Positions 8,727 to 17,167 of a stretch of DNA of 64,000 bases are shown in pieces. The position numbers and the translations under genes were made by a program. The DNA lies in contig NZ_JAMXQV010000019.1 of the NCBI RefSeq assembly GCF_024703995.1, positions 1 to 64,000 of the forward strand. Reading direction: 5' to 3'. Source of the DNA: Amycolatopsis iheyensis (GTDB lineage Bacteria > Actinomycetota > Actinomycetes > Mycobacteriales > Pseudonocardiaceae). The notes below the pieces were generated by a model. That model saw only the letters and a program-made list of their open reading frames with translations. It was not told the origin of the DNA and did not search any database. Positions within the stretch are counted from its first letter, which is position 1, and each line of letters starts with the position of its first letter.

Positions 8727-9661
8727 GGTCACCGGAGCGGACCACCCTGAGCCGCACGCTGCGGACCACGTTCCGGCTGCTGCCCGTCCTGGTGGCCGCG
8801 GGGTGCGTCGTGGCATCGGCTCTGCTGTGGGGGTCGGCGTTGACCAACGCCCGGGCGGGCACCCCGAACTCCGCCGACCTCGGCCTGTTCGCCCTGGCCG
8901 GCGCGCTCGGCGCCGCGTTGCGCAGCATCGCGTACCTGCTGGCCTCGGCCAGCTTCACGACGCGGCAGGACTCGCAGTGGCGGCTGGAAACCCTGGTTTC
9001 CCCCGTGCTCGGCGCGGTGGCCGGCAGTGGCGCCTACCTCCTGGTGCTTTCGACCGTCGTCCAGGCCGGCGGGATCAACCCCGCCGGCCAGTACCTCGTG
9101 TCCCTGCTGGCCGGGACTTCCGCGCTGACCCTGTTCGGCCGCATCGCCGAGCGGGGGCTGCTGCGGTCGGGCACGAACCGGTCCGGCATCCTCGGGGGCG
9201 AGGTCTCGCCGTCCGTGCCGATGCTGCAGCGCATCGACGCGTTGCTGGAGCAGCGCGTCTCGGACCTCACGATCGTCGACTACGACGGGTTCGCGCTGGT
9301 CGCGTCGCGCCGGATCAGCCCGATCCAGTGGGAGATCACCGTCCGGTTCTTCACGGACCTGCGGGAGATTCCCGATGTCCCGCCGCGGAGTGAGGTGCGC
9401 CCCGTCGAGGTGCGCGGGGGAGTCCGGAAGGATTCCGTGCCGTTCCTGCTCTCCGTGGCCGCCGACCGCGTGCACGCCCTTCCGTCACAGCTGACGGCCT
9501 CGGTGCCCAGCCGCGGGATCTCGCCGGATTCGACCCTGGTCGTCGAGCTCATCGACGTCGACGAAGACCGCGGGGACCGCGAGCGCCTGGTGGTGGTCGT
9601 CCAGATCGGCCAGGGCACGCAGATCCTCCAGGCGGTCCCCATCGGGCTCGACTTCCGATGA
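8723..9661 (+). CDS. Four-helix membrane protein with cytoplasmic C-terminal domain
   Basis: A 312-residue protein. About four hydrophobic segments lie between residues 18 and 140 (for example LLPVLVAAGCVVASALLW and LVSPVLGAVAGSGAYLLVL). A soluble, mostly beta C-terminal half of about 170 residues follows. No enzyme motif is visible and I do not recognise the family. Both ends overlap neighbours by 4 nt (ATGA upstream and downstream), placing it between the small membrane protein and the CHAT protease. Such an arrangement suits a membrane sensor or scaffold that presents a signal to the protease; that is inference. Confidence 0.8.
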   Translation: MRSPERTTLSRTLRTTFRLLPVLVAAGCVVASALLWGSALTNARAGTPNSADLGLFALAGALGAALRSIAYLLASASFTTRQDSQWRLETLVSPVLGAVAGSGAYLLVLSTVVQAGGINPAGQYLVSLLAGTSALTLFGRIAERGLLRSGTNRSGILGGEVSPSVPMLQRIDALLEQRVSDLTIVDYDGFALVASRRISPIQWEITVRFFTDLREIPDVPPRSEVRPVEVRGGVRKDSVPFLLSVAADRVHALPSQLTASVPSRGISPDSTLVVELIDVDEDRGDRERLVVVVQIGQGTQILQAVPIGLDFR

Positions 9662-10905
9662 CCGCTGGGGAAACGGAGTTGCCGGTCGCGTCGCTGCGGA
9701 TCGAGCGCCTCGGCTCGAGCGAGTACGCGATCCACCTCGAATCGTCCTTGCCGGGCGTCGCACCACAACGCATCGTCCGCGAAGGCTACGAAGAGCTGGG
9801 GAAGACGTACGGGACCGCCCGCGCCGCGTTGGAGAGCTACACCGACGGCGGCGACCTGGTCTTGAACCCGTCGCCGCAGAAGGGCGCCAAGATCCTCGGT
9901 GACATCCGCGGCCTGGGCAGGACACTGCTGACGGCGCTGGTGGGAGAGCGTCGCGGGCAAGCCATGAAACGCTTCCACGACTTCTTCTCCACCGTGGAAC
10001 GGCGGACACCCGGCGGCGTCGCTCCGGTGCTGACCGTCGTCTCGCCGGTCGACCTGCCGTTCGAGCTCATGCCGGTCGTCGGCGACGAGCACCAGATCGT
10101 CGCGGCCGCGCCGTTCGGGCTCGCCGACCAATGCGTGTCGCGGTTCCTGGGGCTGCGGTTCGTGCTCCACCGGTTCGGGCAGAGCACCCGTCCCGGCCCC
10201 ACCAACCTGGCGTTGCGGGCCGGCGGGGAGCGGGACACCGTCGTGCTCGCTCCCTACTGGAACGAAAAGGTCGGCAAGGTCCGCGCCGAGCTCGCCGAAC
10301 TGGCCGGGTTCGGCTACCTCGCGGTGCGGGACCCGCAGCCCGACCGCGGTGCGCTCGGCCAGGCGTCACCCCAGGAGCACATCGCCCGGCTCCTCATCCG
10401 CGACCGGGCCGATCGAGAAGAGATCGTCCACGTCGCGGCCCATTGCGAAGCACCCGACGGTGACCCTCCGGTCCTGCACACGATGGTCTTCGGGGTGAAG
10501 ACCTTCCCGTGGAAGTACGAACTCGTGCGGGTGTCCGGCTCGGATCTCGTCAGCGCCGAGGAAAACGTGTGGGACGAGAACCGGCCCGGGCTGCCGGACG
10601 GCCCGTTGGCGTTCCTCAACGCCTGCCGCACGGCGGGCAGCAGCTTCAGTGACTACACGTCCATTCCCGAGATGTTGCTGAACGCCTACTACCGCACGGT
10701 CGTGAGCCCGCTCGTGACGGTCAACTCGGCGCCGGCGATGGTGCTGGCGAGGTTCTTCTACGAGGCACTCGGGCAGCGGCGCACGGTGGGCGGGGCGTTG
10801 CGGTGGGCGAGGGTCAAGCTTCTCGAGGAACACGGCAACCCGTTGGGGCTGGCGTACTGCTGCCACGGCGAGAGCCGCTTGCGCGTCGCCGAGCGAGCCT
10901 TCTGA
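9658..10905 (+). CDS. CHAT-domain caspase-like cysteine protease
   Basis: 415 residues. The C-terminal half has the hallmarks of a CHAT (caspase HetF associated with TPR) peptidase. The catalytic His is His262 in EEIVHVAAHCEAP and the catalytic Cys is Cys323 in LAFLNACRTAGSS, 61 residues apart as expected for the clan. The N-terminal ~230 residues form a separate region without TPR repeats. CHAT proteases act in bacterial immunity (for example TPR-CHAT of type III-E CRISPR, or gasdermin-activating proteases). The ATG overlaps the stop of the upstream membrane-protein gene, making a three-gene coupled operon. The target is unknown. Confidence 0.85.
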   Translation: MTAGETELPVASLRIERLGSSEYAIHLESSLPGVAPQRIVREGYEELGKTYGTARAALESYTDGGDLVLNPSPQKGAKILGDIRGLGRTLLTALVGERRGQAMKRFHDFFSTVERRTPGGVAPVLTVVSPVDLPFELMPVVGDEHQIVAAAPFGLADQCVSRFLGLRFVLHRFGQSTRPGPTNLALRAGGERDTVVLAPYWNEKVGKVRAELAELAGFGYLAVRDPQPDRGALGQASPQEHIARLLIRDRADREEIVHVAAHCEAPDGDPPVLHTMVFGVKTFPWKYELVRVSGSDLVSAEENVWDENRPGLPDGPLAFLNACRTAGSSFSDYTSIPEMLLNAYYRTVVSPLVTVNSAPAMVLARFFYEALGQRRTVGGALRWARVKLLEEHGNPLGLAYCCHGESRLRVAERAF

Positions 10906-10921
10906 CGGAGCCGGCCGTCAG
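10902..10921. terminator. Hairpin spanning both convergent stop codons
   Basis: CTGACGG (10902-10908) and CCGTCAG (10915-10921) form a perfect 7-bp stem with a 6-nt loop. The TGA stops of the CHAT gene and of the convergent ligase gene lie in the two arms. With only 12 bp between the genes, this is the only visible place for bidirectional termination. Confidence 0.5.
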
Positions 10922-12489
10922 ACCGGCGTGTCCGCGGCGGCCGCATACGCGATGTCCGGCCCCACCCGCTCCCAAACCACACCAGGCCCGCTCACGCCCT
11001 CCGCCGACAGCCGTCGCTTGAGGACCTTGAACGTCGACGTCCGTGGTAGCTCGCCGACCGTTCGCACGTACCTGGGCACCTGCTTGGGGCCCAGATCCGG
11101 CTGGGCGGCGAGGAACCGGCCGAACTCCGCCGGATCCAGCGGTGAGCCATCGGTGACGATCGCCGCCATCACCTGGTCTCCCGTCACCCGGTCCGGGACC
11201 GCGTACACCGCCGTGTCCGTGATTGCCGGGTGGCGGAGCAGGATGCGCTCGATCGGTGCCGTGCCGAGGTTTTCGCCGTCCACGCGGAGCCAGTCGCCCA
11301 GGCGGCCGGCGAAGTAGCAGAATCCCGCCGCGTCGGCGTACGCCAGGTCCCCGGTGTGGAACCGGCCGTCGCGCAGGCGTTCCGCGTCCGCTTCCGGGTC
11401 GCGGTAGTAGCCCGCGAACCAGCCCGCGCCCGAGGTGTTGACCAGCTCGCCGACCGCTTCCCCGGCGTTGGCCAGGCTGCCGTCGGGGGCGAACTCGGCC
11501 GGGGGGCACGGCCGGCCGGTGTGCGGGTGCCGGATCGCCACGTCCGCCGTCGGCCGGCCGAGGGAGCCGGGTGGGGTGTCGTCGGTGCGGGCGAACCCCA
11601 CGCCGCCCTCGGTCGAGCCGAACGCGTCGATCACCTTGCAGCCGAAGCGTTTCTCGAACGCGGCCAGGTCGGCGCTCGCCCCTTCGTTGCCGTAGACGAG
11701 CCGCAGGGGGTTGTCCGCGTCGTCCGGCTGCGGCGGCGTGGCGACCACATAGGACAGTGGCTTGCCCACGTAGTTGGCGTACGTGACGCCGAACTTCCGC
11801 ACGTCGGGCAGGAAGCCGGACGCGGAGAACCGGCGGCGCAGGGCGATACTCGCGCCGGCTGCGAGCCCGACCGCCCAGCCCGCCATGATGGCGTTCGAGT
11901 GGAACATCGGCATCGACACGTACACCGTGTCCGACGCGGACAGCCGGAAGCGCTCGGCGAGCATCGCGCCGGGGAACGCGATCTTGCCGTGCGTGCAGCG
12001 GACGGCTTTCGGGTCGCCGCTGGTGCCGGAGGTGAAGATCAGCATCAGCAGGTCGTCCGGCGACGCGGGGACGGGGTCGATCGGCGCGGCCGCCGTCGAC
12101 CACGAGTCCAGCTCCCGCACCTCGATCCCGCCGAGGTCCAGCCCCGCCAGCAGGGGCTGGTACTTGCGCTCGGCGAGCACGAACTGGCAGTCGGCGAGCC
12201 GGATGTCCCGCGCGAGGGCCGCCCCGCGCCGCGTGGGGTTGAGCCCGACCAGCACCGCCCCGGCGAACGCGCAGGCGCCGAGGAGAAGGGAGAACTCGGG
12301 CACGTTGTCGGCCAGCACGCCGACGTGCGGCGGCTTGGCCCAGTCCAACGTCTCCCGCAGGTCAGCCGCGCGGCACGCCGACGCCCTGACGTGCGAAGCC
12401 CACGTGTGCGTCTCGTCCTCGAACCGCAGGCCCGGACGTTCGTCCCCGGCGCGGGCCAGCAGCAGCTCGGTCACCGTCGGGACGCTCAT
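10918..12489 (-). CDS. Acyl-CoA synthetase (FadD17-like)
   Basis: A 523-residue ANL-superfamily adenylating ligase that activates a carboxylic acid to its CoA thioester. Motifs: P-loop IFTSGTSGDPKAVRCTHG, GSTEGG at the A5 position, FHTGDLAY, and the GRLGDWLRVDGENL hinge with a C-terminal catalytic Lys region (RTSTFKVLKR). In mycobacteria FadD17 belongs to the cholesterol regulon and acts on steroid side-chain or ring intermediates. A KstR-type box lies 32-45 bp upstream of this start, which supports the assignment. ATG 12489 is chosen because GGAGG sits just ahead; a GTG 18 nt upstream would overlap that ribosome site. Confidence 0.88.
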   Translation of the reverse strand: MSVPTVTELLLARAGDERPGLRFEDETHTWASHVRASACRAADLRETLDWAKPPHVGVLADNVPEFSLLLGACAFAGAVLVGLNPTRRGAALARDIRLADCQFVLAERKYQPLLAGLDLGGIEVRELDSWSTAAAPIDPVPASPDDLLMLIFTSGTSGDPKAVRCTHGKIAFPGAMLAERFRLSASDTVYVSMPMFHSNAIMAGWAVGLAAGASIALRRRFSASGFLPDVRKFGVTYANYVGKPLSYVVATPPQPDDADNPLRLVYGNEGASADLAAFEKRFGCKVIDAFGSTEGGVGFARTDDTPPGSLGRPTADVAIRHPHTGRPCPPAEFAPDGSLANAGEAVGELVNTSGAGWFAGYYRDPEADAERLRDGRFHTGDLAYADAAGFCYFAGRLGDWLRVDGENLGTAPIERILLRHPAITDTAVYAVPDRVTGDQVMAAIVTDGSPLDPAEFGRFLAAQPDLGPKQVPRYVRTVGELPRTSTFKVLKRRLSAEGVSGPGVVWERVGPDIAYAAAADTPV

Positions 12490-12520
12490 CCCCGCACCTC
12501 CACGCACCGGCGGCCAGAAG

Positions 12521-12534
12521 TGGAACAGGTTCTA
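12521..12534. promoter_or_regulatory. KstR-type operator
   Basis: The 14-mer TGGAACAGGTTCTA fits the TnnAACnnGTTnnA pattern known for KstR, the TetR repressor of cholesterol catabolism in actinobacteria. It lies 32 bp upstream of the fadD17-like start, in the divergent gap with the transporter operon. It therefore predicts sterol-derived induction of the ligase; an effect on the transporter promoter about 27 bp away is possible. Confidence 0.65.
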
Positions 12535-12560
12535 GTTCTACCACAGGTCGCCGGACGCGG

Positions 12561-12589
12561 TTGACGTAACGCGGCTCACGTCGTACCTT
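12561..12589 (+). promoter_or_regulatory. Promoter of the transporter/amine oxidase operon
   Basis: TTGACG (12561-12566), a 17-nt spacer and TACCTT (12584-12589) make a good sigma-70/HrdB-type promoter. Transcription would start near 12596, at the left edge of the operator-like sequence at 12597-12608. Confidence 0.5.
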
Positions 12590-12596
12590 CATTGAA

Positions 12597-12608
12597 CTGA
12601 TATACCAG
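12597..12608. promoter_or_regulatory. Putative GntR operator
   Basis: CTGATATACCAG is a near-palindrome placed at the predicted transcription start of the transporter operon. Its GATATACCA half resembles GAGATACCA (complement of 17168-17176) just upstream of the GntR gene at the other end of the locus. This suggests one regulator binds both sites. Confidence 0.4.
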
Positions 12609-12661
12609 AGCGATGTCAGATTCCGCCCCCCACCGCCCGCCTGCGTCGAAACGGACCACGC

Positions 12662-14002
12662 ATGTCTCACGCACTCGACGACGCTTCCTTGTCGTCTTTT
12701 CACAAACGACTGGCGATCTACTCGTCCGGAGGCCCGTTCCTCGACGGCTACATCCTCAGCATCATCGGCGTCGCGATGGTGCAGGTGACGCCGGAGTTCG
12801 GGCTGTCCGCGTCCGCGCAGGGCCTGGTCGGCGCCGCCGCGCTGATCGGCATCTTCTTCGGCGCGTTCCTCGGCGGCCGGCTGACCGACCGGTTCGGCAG
12901 GCACCTGCTCTTCACCGTCGACCTGATCGCGTTGCTGGGCTGCTCGGTCCTGCAGGCCTTCGTCCAGAACGCGGTGTGGCTCATCATCCTGCGGCTGCTC
13001 ATCGGCGTCGCCGTCGGCGCGGACTACCCGATCGCGACGTCGCTGCTGGCGGAGTTCACCCCGCGCCGCTACCGCGGCAAGCTGCTCGGCGCGTACGTGA
13101 CCATGTGGTTCGTCGGCGCGGCCGCGGCCTACGTCGTCGGCCAGTTCCTCCTCGAGGTCGACGGCGGCTGGCGCTGGATGCTGGCCAGCTCCGCCCTGCC
13201 CGCGCTGGTGATCATCCTGCTCCGGCTGGGCACGCCCGAATCGCCGCGGTGGCTGGTCAAGGTCGGCCGCACCGAGGAAGCCCAGAAGGTCCTCACCAAG
13301 GTCTACGGCGAAGGCGCCACCATCGCCGACCTCGCCGACGAAGGCACCGCGAACATCGGTGTCCGCGAACTGATCCGCTCCGGCTACGGGAAGCGGATGG
13401 CCTTCATCACGATCTTCTGGACCTGCTCGATCGTGCCGCTGTTCGCCGTCTACGCGTTCGGCCCGGCCATCCTCGACGCCTTCGGGCTCGGCGGCGACCT
13501 GTCGCACATCGGCTCGGCCGTCATCACCGTGCTGTTCCTCGTCGGCTGCCTGGTCGCCGTCGCGCTCATCGACCGGATGGGCCGGCGCTCGCTGATCATG
13601 CACAGCTTCGCCTGGAGCGGGCTCGCGCTGCTGGCACTGGGCCTGTTCCCGAACGCCGGCACCGGCGTCATCATCACGCTCTTCGCCGCGTACGCGCTGC
13701 TCATCGGCGGCACCCAGATCCTGCAGTGGGTGTACCCCAACGAGCTCTTCCCGACCGAGATCCGCGGTTCGGCCGTCGGCCTCGCGTCTTCGCTGAGCCG
13801 GATCGGCGCGGCGGCGGGCACCTACCTCGTGCCGCTGGTCCTCTCCGGGCTCGGCATCGGCACCACGATGATCATCGCCGGCGTCATCACCCTGCTCGGC
13901 CTGGCCGTCTCCTTCGCCTGGGCCCCCGAAACGCGCGGCAAAACCCTCGCGGAATGCGCCGCGCTGGAAACCGTTCCGCTGGAAAGGAAGATCGCGTCGT
14001 GA
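12662..14002 (+). CDS. MFS metabolite:H+ symporter
   Basis: A 446-residue major facilitator with 12 predicted membrane helices, close to the metabolite:H+ and sugar-porter groups. The loop 2-3 signature GGRLTDRFGRH is near residue 80. ELFPTEIRGSAVG precedes helix 11, where sugar-porter-type MFS carry a related motif. It probably imports the substrate handled by the next two genes. The following GTG overlaps its stop (GTGA). A -35/-10 pair and an operator-like palindrome lie just upstream. The ribosome site before ATG 12662 is weak. The exact substrate cannot be told. Confidence 0.85.
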   Translation: MSHALDDASLSSFHKRLAIYSSGGPFLDGYILSIIGVAMVQVTPEFGLSASAQGLVGAAALIGIFFGAFLGGRLTDRFGRHLLFTVDLIALLGCSVLQAFVQNAVWLIILRLLIGVAVGADYPIATSLLAEFTPRRYRGKLLGAYVTMWFVGAAAAYVVGQFLLEVDGGWRWMLASSALPALVIILLRLGTPESPRWLVKVGRTEEAQKVLTKVYGEGATIADLADEGTANIGVRELIRSGYGKRMAFITIFWTCSIVPLFAVYAFGPAILDAFGLGGDLSHIGSAVITVLFLVGCLVAVALIDRMGRRSLIMHSFAWSGLALLALGLFPNAGTGVIITLFAAYALLIGGTQILQWVYPNELFPTEIRGSAVGLASSLSRIGAAAGTYLVPLVLSGLGIGTTMIIAGVITLLGLAVSFAWAPETRGKTLAECAALETVPLERKIAS

Positions 14003-15387
14003 AGGACGTCGTCATCGTCGGAGGCGGTCTCGCCGGCCTCTCCGCCGGCTGGAGGCTGCGGCACTGGGACACCCTCGTCCTCGAAGCCGGCTCGCGGGTC
14101 GGCGGCCGGATCCGCTCCGAACGCCGTGGCCGCTACTGGCTCAACTGGGGTGGGCACGTCTTCGCCGGCCCCGGCACCGCCACCGACGCGCTGCTGACCG
14201 AGGCCGGCGTGGCCGCGGCCAAGGTCCCCGGGCAGCTCGCGGGATTGTCGATGAACGGGAAGCTGCTGCTCGACGGGCACGTCGCGACCTACCCGTTCCG
14301 CGTCCCGATGCCGCTTGCCTCGCGGATCGCGTTGCTGAAGGCCGGGCTCAAGGTCGGCACCCGCGTCGCGGAGTACGCGAAGCTGGTGCGGCAGCGGCCG
14401 GGGGAGGAGCCGGCCACCCGGCAGCAGCGGATCTACGACTTCGAAAACCACCGCAGCTTCCGCGACTTCGTCGGCGAACTGCCCGAAGACGCCGAGGCGT
14501 TGTTCCGCCCGACCGTGACCCGCTCGGCCGCGGACCCGCGCGAGCTCGGCGCGGGCGCCGGGATCGGCTACTTCAGCCTCGTGCTGAACATCGGCCAAGG
14601 CCTCAACCGCGGGATCATCGGCGGTCCCTCGACCCTCACCGAGAGCCTCGCCGCCGCGCTGCCCGGCCGGGTCCGGCTCGGCGCGGCCGTCACCGAGATC
14701 GTCCACAAGCGACGGTCGGTCGTGGTCCGCTACCGCCAGGATGGCGCCGACCACGAGGTCGAGGCTCGCTGCGTCGTGCTGGCGACGCCGGCCACGACGG
14801 CCTACCGGGTCGCCGTCGACCTCCCGGCCGACATCCGCGACGCCCTCGGGCAGGTGCGGTACGGCCCGTACGTGAGCGCCGCCTTCCTCACCGACGAGAC
14901 GGCGCCCCGGCCGTGGGACCGCGCCTACGCGATCGCCACCCCCAAGCGGTCGTTCAACATCGCGCTCAACCAGTCGAGCGCGGTGCGCGCCACCGAACGG
15001 GAACGCCTGCCGGGCAGCAGCATCATGACGTTCTCCCCGGCGAGCCTCGCCCGGGGGCTGCTGGAGAAGAGCGACGAGGAGATCCTCCGGACCTACACCG
15101 GCGACCTCGACCAGGTGCTGGGCGCGGGCTTCGGCGGCTCGGTCGTCGAAGCGCAGGTCCAGCGCTGGGAAACCGGGGCGCCGTACTGCTTCCCGGGCCG
15201 CGGCGCGCTCCAGCCCGCGCTGACCCGCCGCGACAGCCGCGTGTTCCTCGCCGGTGACTACCTCGGCACGTTGTACACCGAAACCGCCGTCCAGACCGGC
15301 TTTTCCGCCGCGCAGGAGGCCGTCAGCCTCCTGGCCACCGAACGCCAGCAGAGCCCCGCCCGCCTCACCGCAGGAGACCCTCGATGA
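13999..15387 (+). CDS. FAD-dependent amine oxidase family protein
   Basis: 462 residues with an N-terminal dinucleotide fold (VVIVGGGLAGLSAGW) followed by EAGSRVGGRIRSE, the paired signature of the amine oxidase/protoporphyrinogen oxidase superfamily. The C-terminal FAD contact is VFLAGDYLGTLYTETAVQTG. It should oxidise an amine or a CH-CH bond of a small substrate using FAD. It starts with GTG, overlapping the transporter stop, and ends overlapping the ATG of the DapA-family gene. It thus sits inside a three-gene uptake-and-catabolism operon. Confidence 0.82.
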   Translation: MKDVVIVGGGLAGLSAGWRLRHWDTLVLEAGSRVGGRIRSERRGRYWLNWGGHVFAGPGTATDALLTEAGVAAAKVPGQLAGLSMNGKLLLDGHVATYPFRVPMPLASRIALLKAGLKVGTRVAEYAKLVRQRPGEEPATRQQRIYDFENHRSFRDFVGELPEDAEALFRPTVTRSAADPRELGAGAGIGYFSLVLNIGQGLNRGIIGGPSTLTESLAAALPGRVRLGAAVTEIVHKRRSVVVRYRQDGADHEVEARCVVLATPATTAYRVAVDLPADIRDALGQVRYGPYVSAAFLTDETAPRPWDRAYAIATPKRSFNIALNQSSAVRATERERLPGSSIMTFSPASLARGLLEKSDEEILRTYTGDLDQVLGAGFGGSVVEAQVQRWETGAPYCFPGRGALQPALTRRDSRVFLAGDYLGTLYTETAVQTGFSAAQEAVSLLATERQQSPARLTAGDPR

Positions 15388-16274
15388 CCGAGTTACACGG
15401 AGTGCTCACCGCGCTCGCCACCCCCTTCACCGACGACGGTGCCGTCGACCAGGCCCGGTTGCGCGCCTTGGTGGACCGCTCGATCGACGGCGGCGTGCAC
15501 GGCGTCGTCGCCTGCGGCTCCACCGGCGAGTTCAGCGCCCTGAGCGGCGACGAGCGTCGGCTGGTCGTGGAGACGGTCGTCGACCAGGTCGCCGGGCGGG
15601 TGCCGGTGATCGCGCAGACCGGCGCGACCAGCACCGCCGAAGCGATCCGGCTGTCCCGCCACGCCCAGTCCGCCGGGGCCGACGTGGTCATGACGGTGGC
15701 GCCCTACTACGAGCCGCTGTCCCTCGACGAGACGCTGACCTACCTGCGGACCGTCGCCGGGTCGGTGGACATCCCGGTGATGCTCTACAACCTGCCGGTC
15801 GCCACCGGCGTCGACCTCGACCCGGACACCGTCGGCGCGCTGGCCCGCGAGGTGCCGAACATCCGCTACATCAAGAACACCACGGTCGACCTCGCCCAGT
15901 CCGCGCGGCTGATCCACGAGCACGGCGACGTGCTCTCGACGTTCGTCGGCTGGGACAGCCTGCTGCTGACCTCGCTCGTCGAAGGGGCCGCTGGGGTGAT
16001 GGCCGGGACGGCGAACGTGGTGCCCGCCGAGCTCGTCGCCGTGCACGACGCCGTCCGCGCCGGTGACCTGACGTCGGCACGCGAGGCGTGGGCGCGGGTC
16101 TTCCCGCTCGTCGACGCGATCATGGCCCAGCCGTTCATCCCCGCCGTCCGGGCCGGGCTGGCGGCCGCGGGGTTCCCGATCGGCCGGCCGCGCGCGCCGA
16201 TCGCCGAGCTCGACGCGGGCGCGGGCGCGCACATCGCGGACCTCGTGGCCACGCTCAGCCGGGTACCGGCCTGA
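15384..16274 (+). CDS. DapA/NanA-family aldolase
   Basis: 296 residues, the usual length for a class I aldolase/dehydratase of the dihydrodipicolinate synthase superfamily. CGSTGEFSAL near residue 47 is the pyruvate carboxylate-binding motif. MLYNLPVATG holds the catalytic Tyr, and the Schiff-base Lys lies in IRYIKNTT. Members cleave or form 2-oxo acids. Placement beside a transporter and amine oxidase, under a probable GntR regulator, argues for catabolism of an imported compound rather than lysine synthesis. ATG overlaps the upstream stop by 4 nt. Confidence 0.85.
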   Translation: MTELHGVLTALATPFTDDGAVDQARLRALVDRSIDGGVHGVVACGSTGEFSALSGDERRLVVETVVDQVAGRVPVIAQTGATSTAEAIRLSRHAQSAGADVVMTVAPYYEPLSLDETLTYLRTVAGSVDIPVMLYNLPVATGVDLDPDTVGALAREVPNIRYIKNTTVDLAQSARLIHEHGDVLSTFVGWDSLLLTSLVEGAAGVMAGTANVVPAELVAVHDAVRAGDLTSAREAWARVFPLVDAIMAQPFIPAVRAGLAAAGFPIGRPRAPIAELDAGAGAHIADLVATLSRVPA

Positions 16275-16294
16275 GCCGGCTCGAAGCCGACCGT

Positions 16295-16442
16295 TCACAG
16301 GCGGTGGACGACCGCGCGTACCTGTTCGGAGAAGTCGCGCAGGTGTGCTTCGGCGGCTTTGCGGGCGGCCGGGGGGTCGCGGTGCACGATGGCGTCGACG
16401 ACCGCGGCCTGGTTGGCCGGGTGCGCGGGGTCGGCCTGGCGG
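16295..16442 (-). pseudogene. C-terminal remnant of a second GntR (FCD) gene
   Basis: The reverse strand here encodes the last ~45 residues of a GntR/FCD protein. DPAHPANQAAVVDAIVHRD leads on to a C-terminus identical to that of the intact GntR gene 196 bp away. Nucleotide identity to 16491-16638 is very high up to the stop codon and then ends abruptly. The part before the match still reads as FCD-like (IEAPDELRQ), so this is probably the tail of a deleted tandem paralogue rather than a simple duplication. There is no start codon or DNA-binding domain. Confidence 0.75.
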
Positions 16443-16490
16443 AGCTCATCGGGTGCCTCGATCGCGCGGGTTCTTCGTCGTGTCGGCCGT

Positions 16491-17144
16491 TCACAGGCGG
16501 TGGACGACCGCGCGTACCTGTTCGGAGAAGTCGCGCAGGTGCGCTTCGGCGGCTTTGCGGGCGGCCGGGGCGTCGCGGTGCACGATGGCGTCGACGACGG
16601 CGCGCTGGCTGGCCAGGTGCGCGGGGTCGGCCCGGCGGTCGCGCAGGCTGAGGTTCCAGATGCGCAGGGCGAGGTTGACGTACTGGTTGAGCGAAGACTC
16701 GAGGAAGTCGTTGTGGGCGGCGGCGTAGATCGCCCGGTGCACCCGCGCGTCCAGCTCGGAGTGGTCGGTCCGCTCGCGGCTGCCGTGCACGAGCTTTTCG
16801 GCCAGCTCGACGAGCTCGGCGCGCTGGGCGTCGGTCGCGCGTTCCGCGGCCAGGGCGGCCGCGAGCCCTTCCAGCTCCAGGCGGACCTCGGTGAGGCGGG
16901 CTTCGTCGGAGAGGTTGATGGCGGCGACGAAGGTGCCGCGGCGCGGGTAGCTGACGGCGAGCTTTTCCAGCGTCAGCCGGCGCAGCGCCTCGCGGATCGG
17001 GGTGAGGCCGAACCCGAGGGACGCGCTGAGCGCCTTCTCGTCCAGCGGCGCACCGGGCGGCAGTTCGACGGCGACGATGGCGTCGCGGATGCGGCGGTAC
17101 GCCTGGTCCGCCAGTCGTTCGCTGCCGACGAGCCCTTCGGCCAC
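16491..17144 (-). CDS. GntR-family regulator (FCD subfamily)
   Basis: 217 residues with an N-terminal winged helix (RIRDAIVAVELPPGAPLDEK and GLTPIREALRRLTLEKLAV, residues 18-65) and a C-terminal helical FCD ligand domain. Likely metal-site residues are in ELDARVHRAIYAAAHN and EAHLRDF. FCD regulators sense small organic acids. It lies next to the DapA-family operon on the opposite strand and shares a GAkATACCA element with that operon's promoter. It is therefore the probable local repressor. A truncated paralogue lies immediately downstream. Confidence 0.88.
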   Translation of the reverse strand: MAEGLVGSERLADQAYRRIRDAIVAVELPPGAPLDEKALSASLGFGLTPIREALRRLTLEKLAVSYPRRGTFVAAINLSDEARLTEVRLELEGLAAALAAERATDAQRAELVELAEKLVHGSRERTDHSELDARVHRAIYAAAHNDFLESSLNQYVNLALRIWNLSLRDRRADPAHLASQRAVVDAIVHRDAPAARKAAEAHLRDFSEQVRAVVHRL

Positions 17145-17167
17145 GGTCCACCGCCTTCCCCTGGTCG

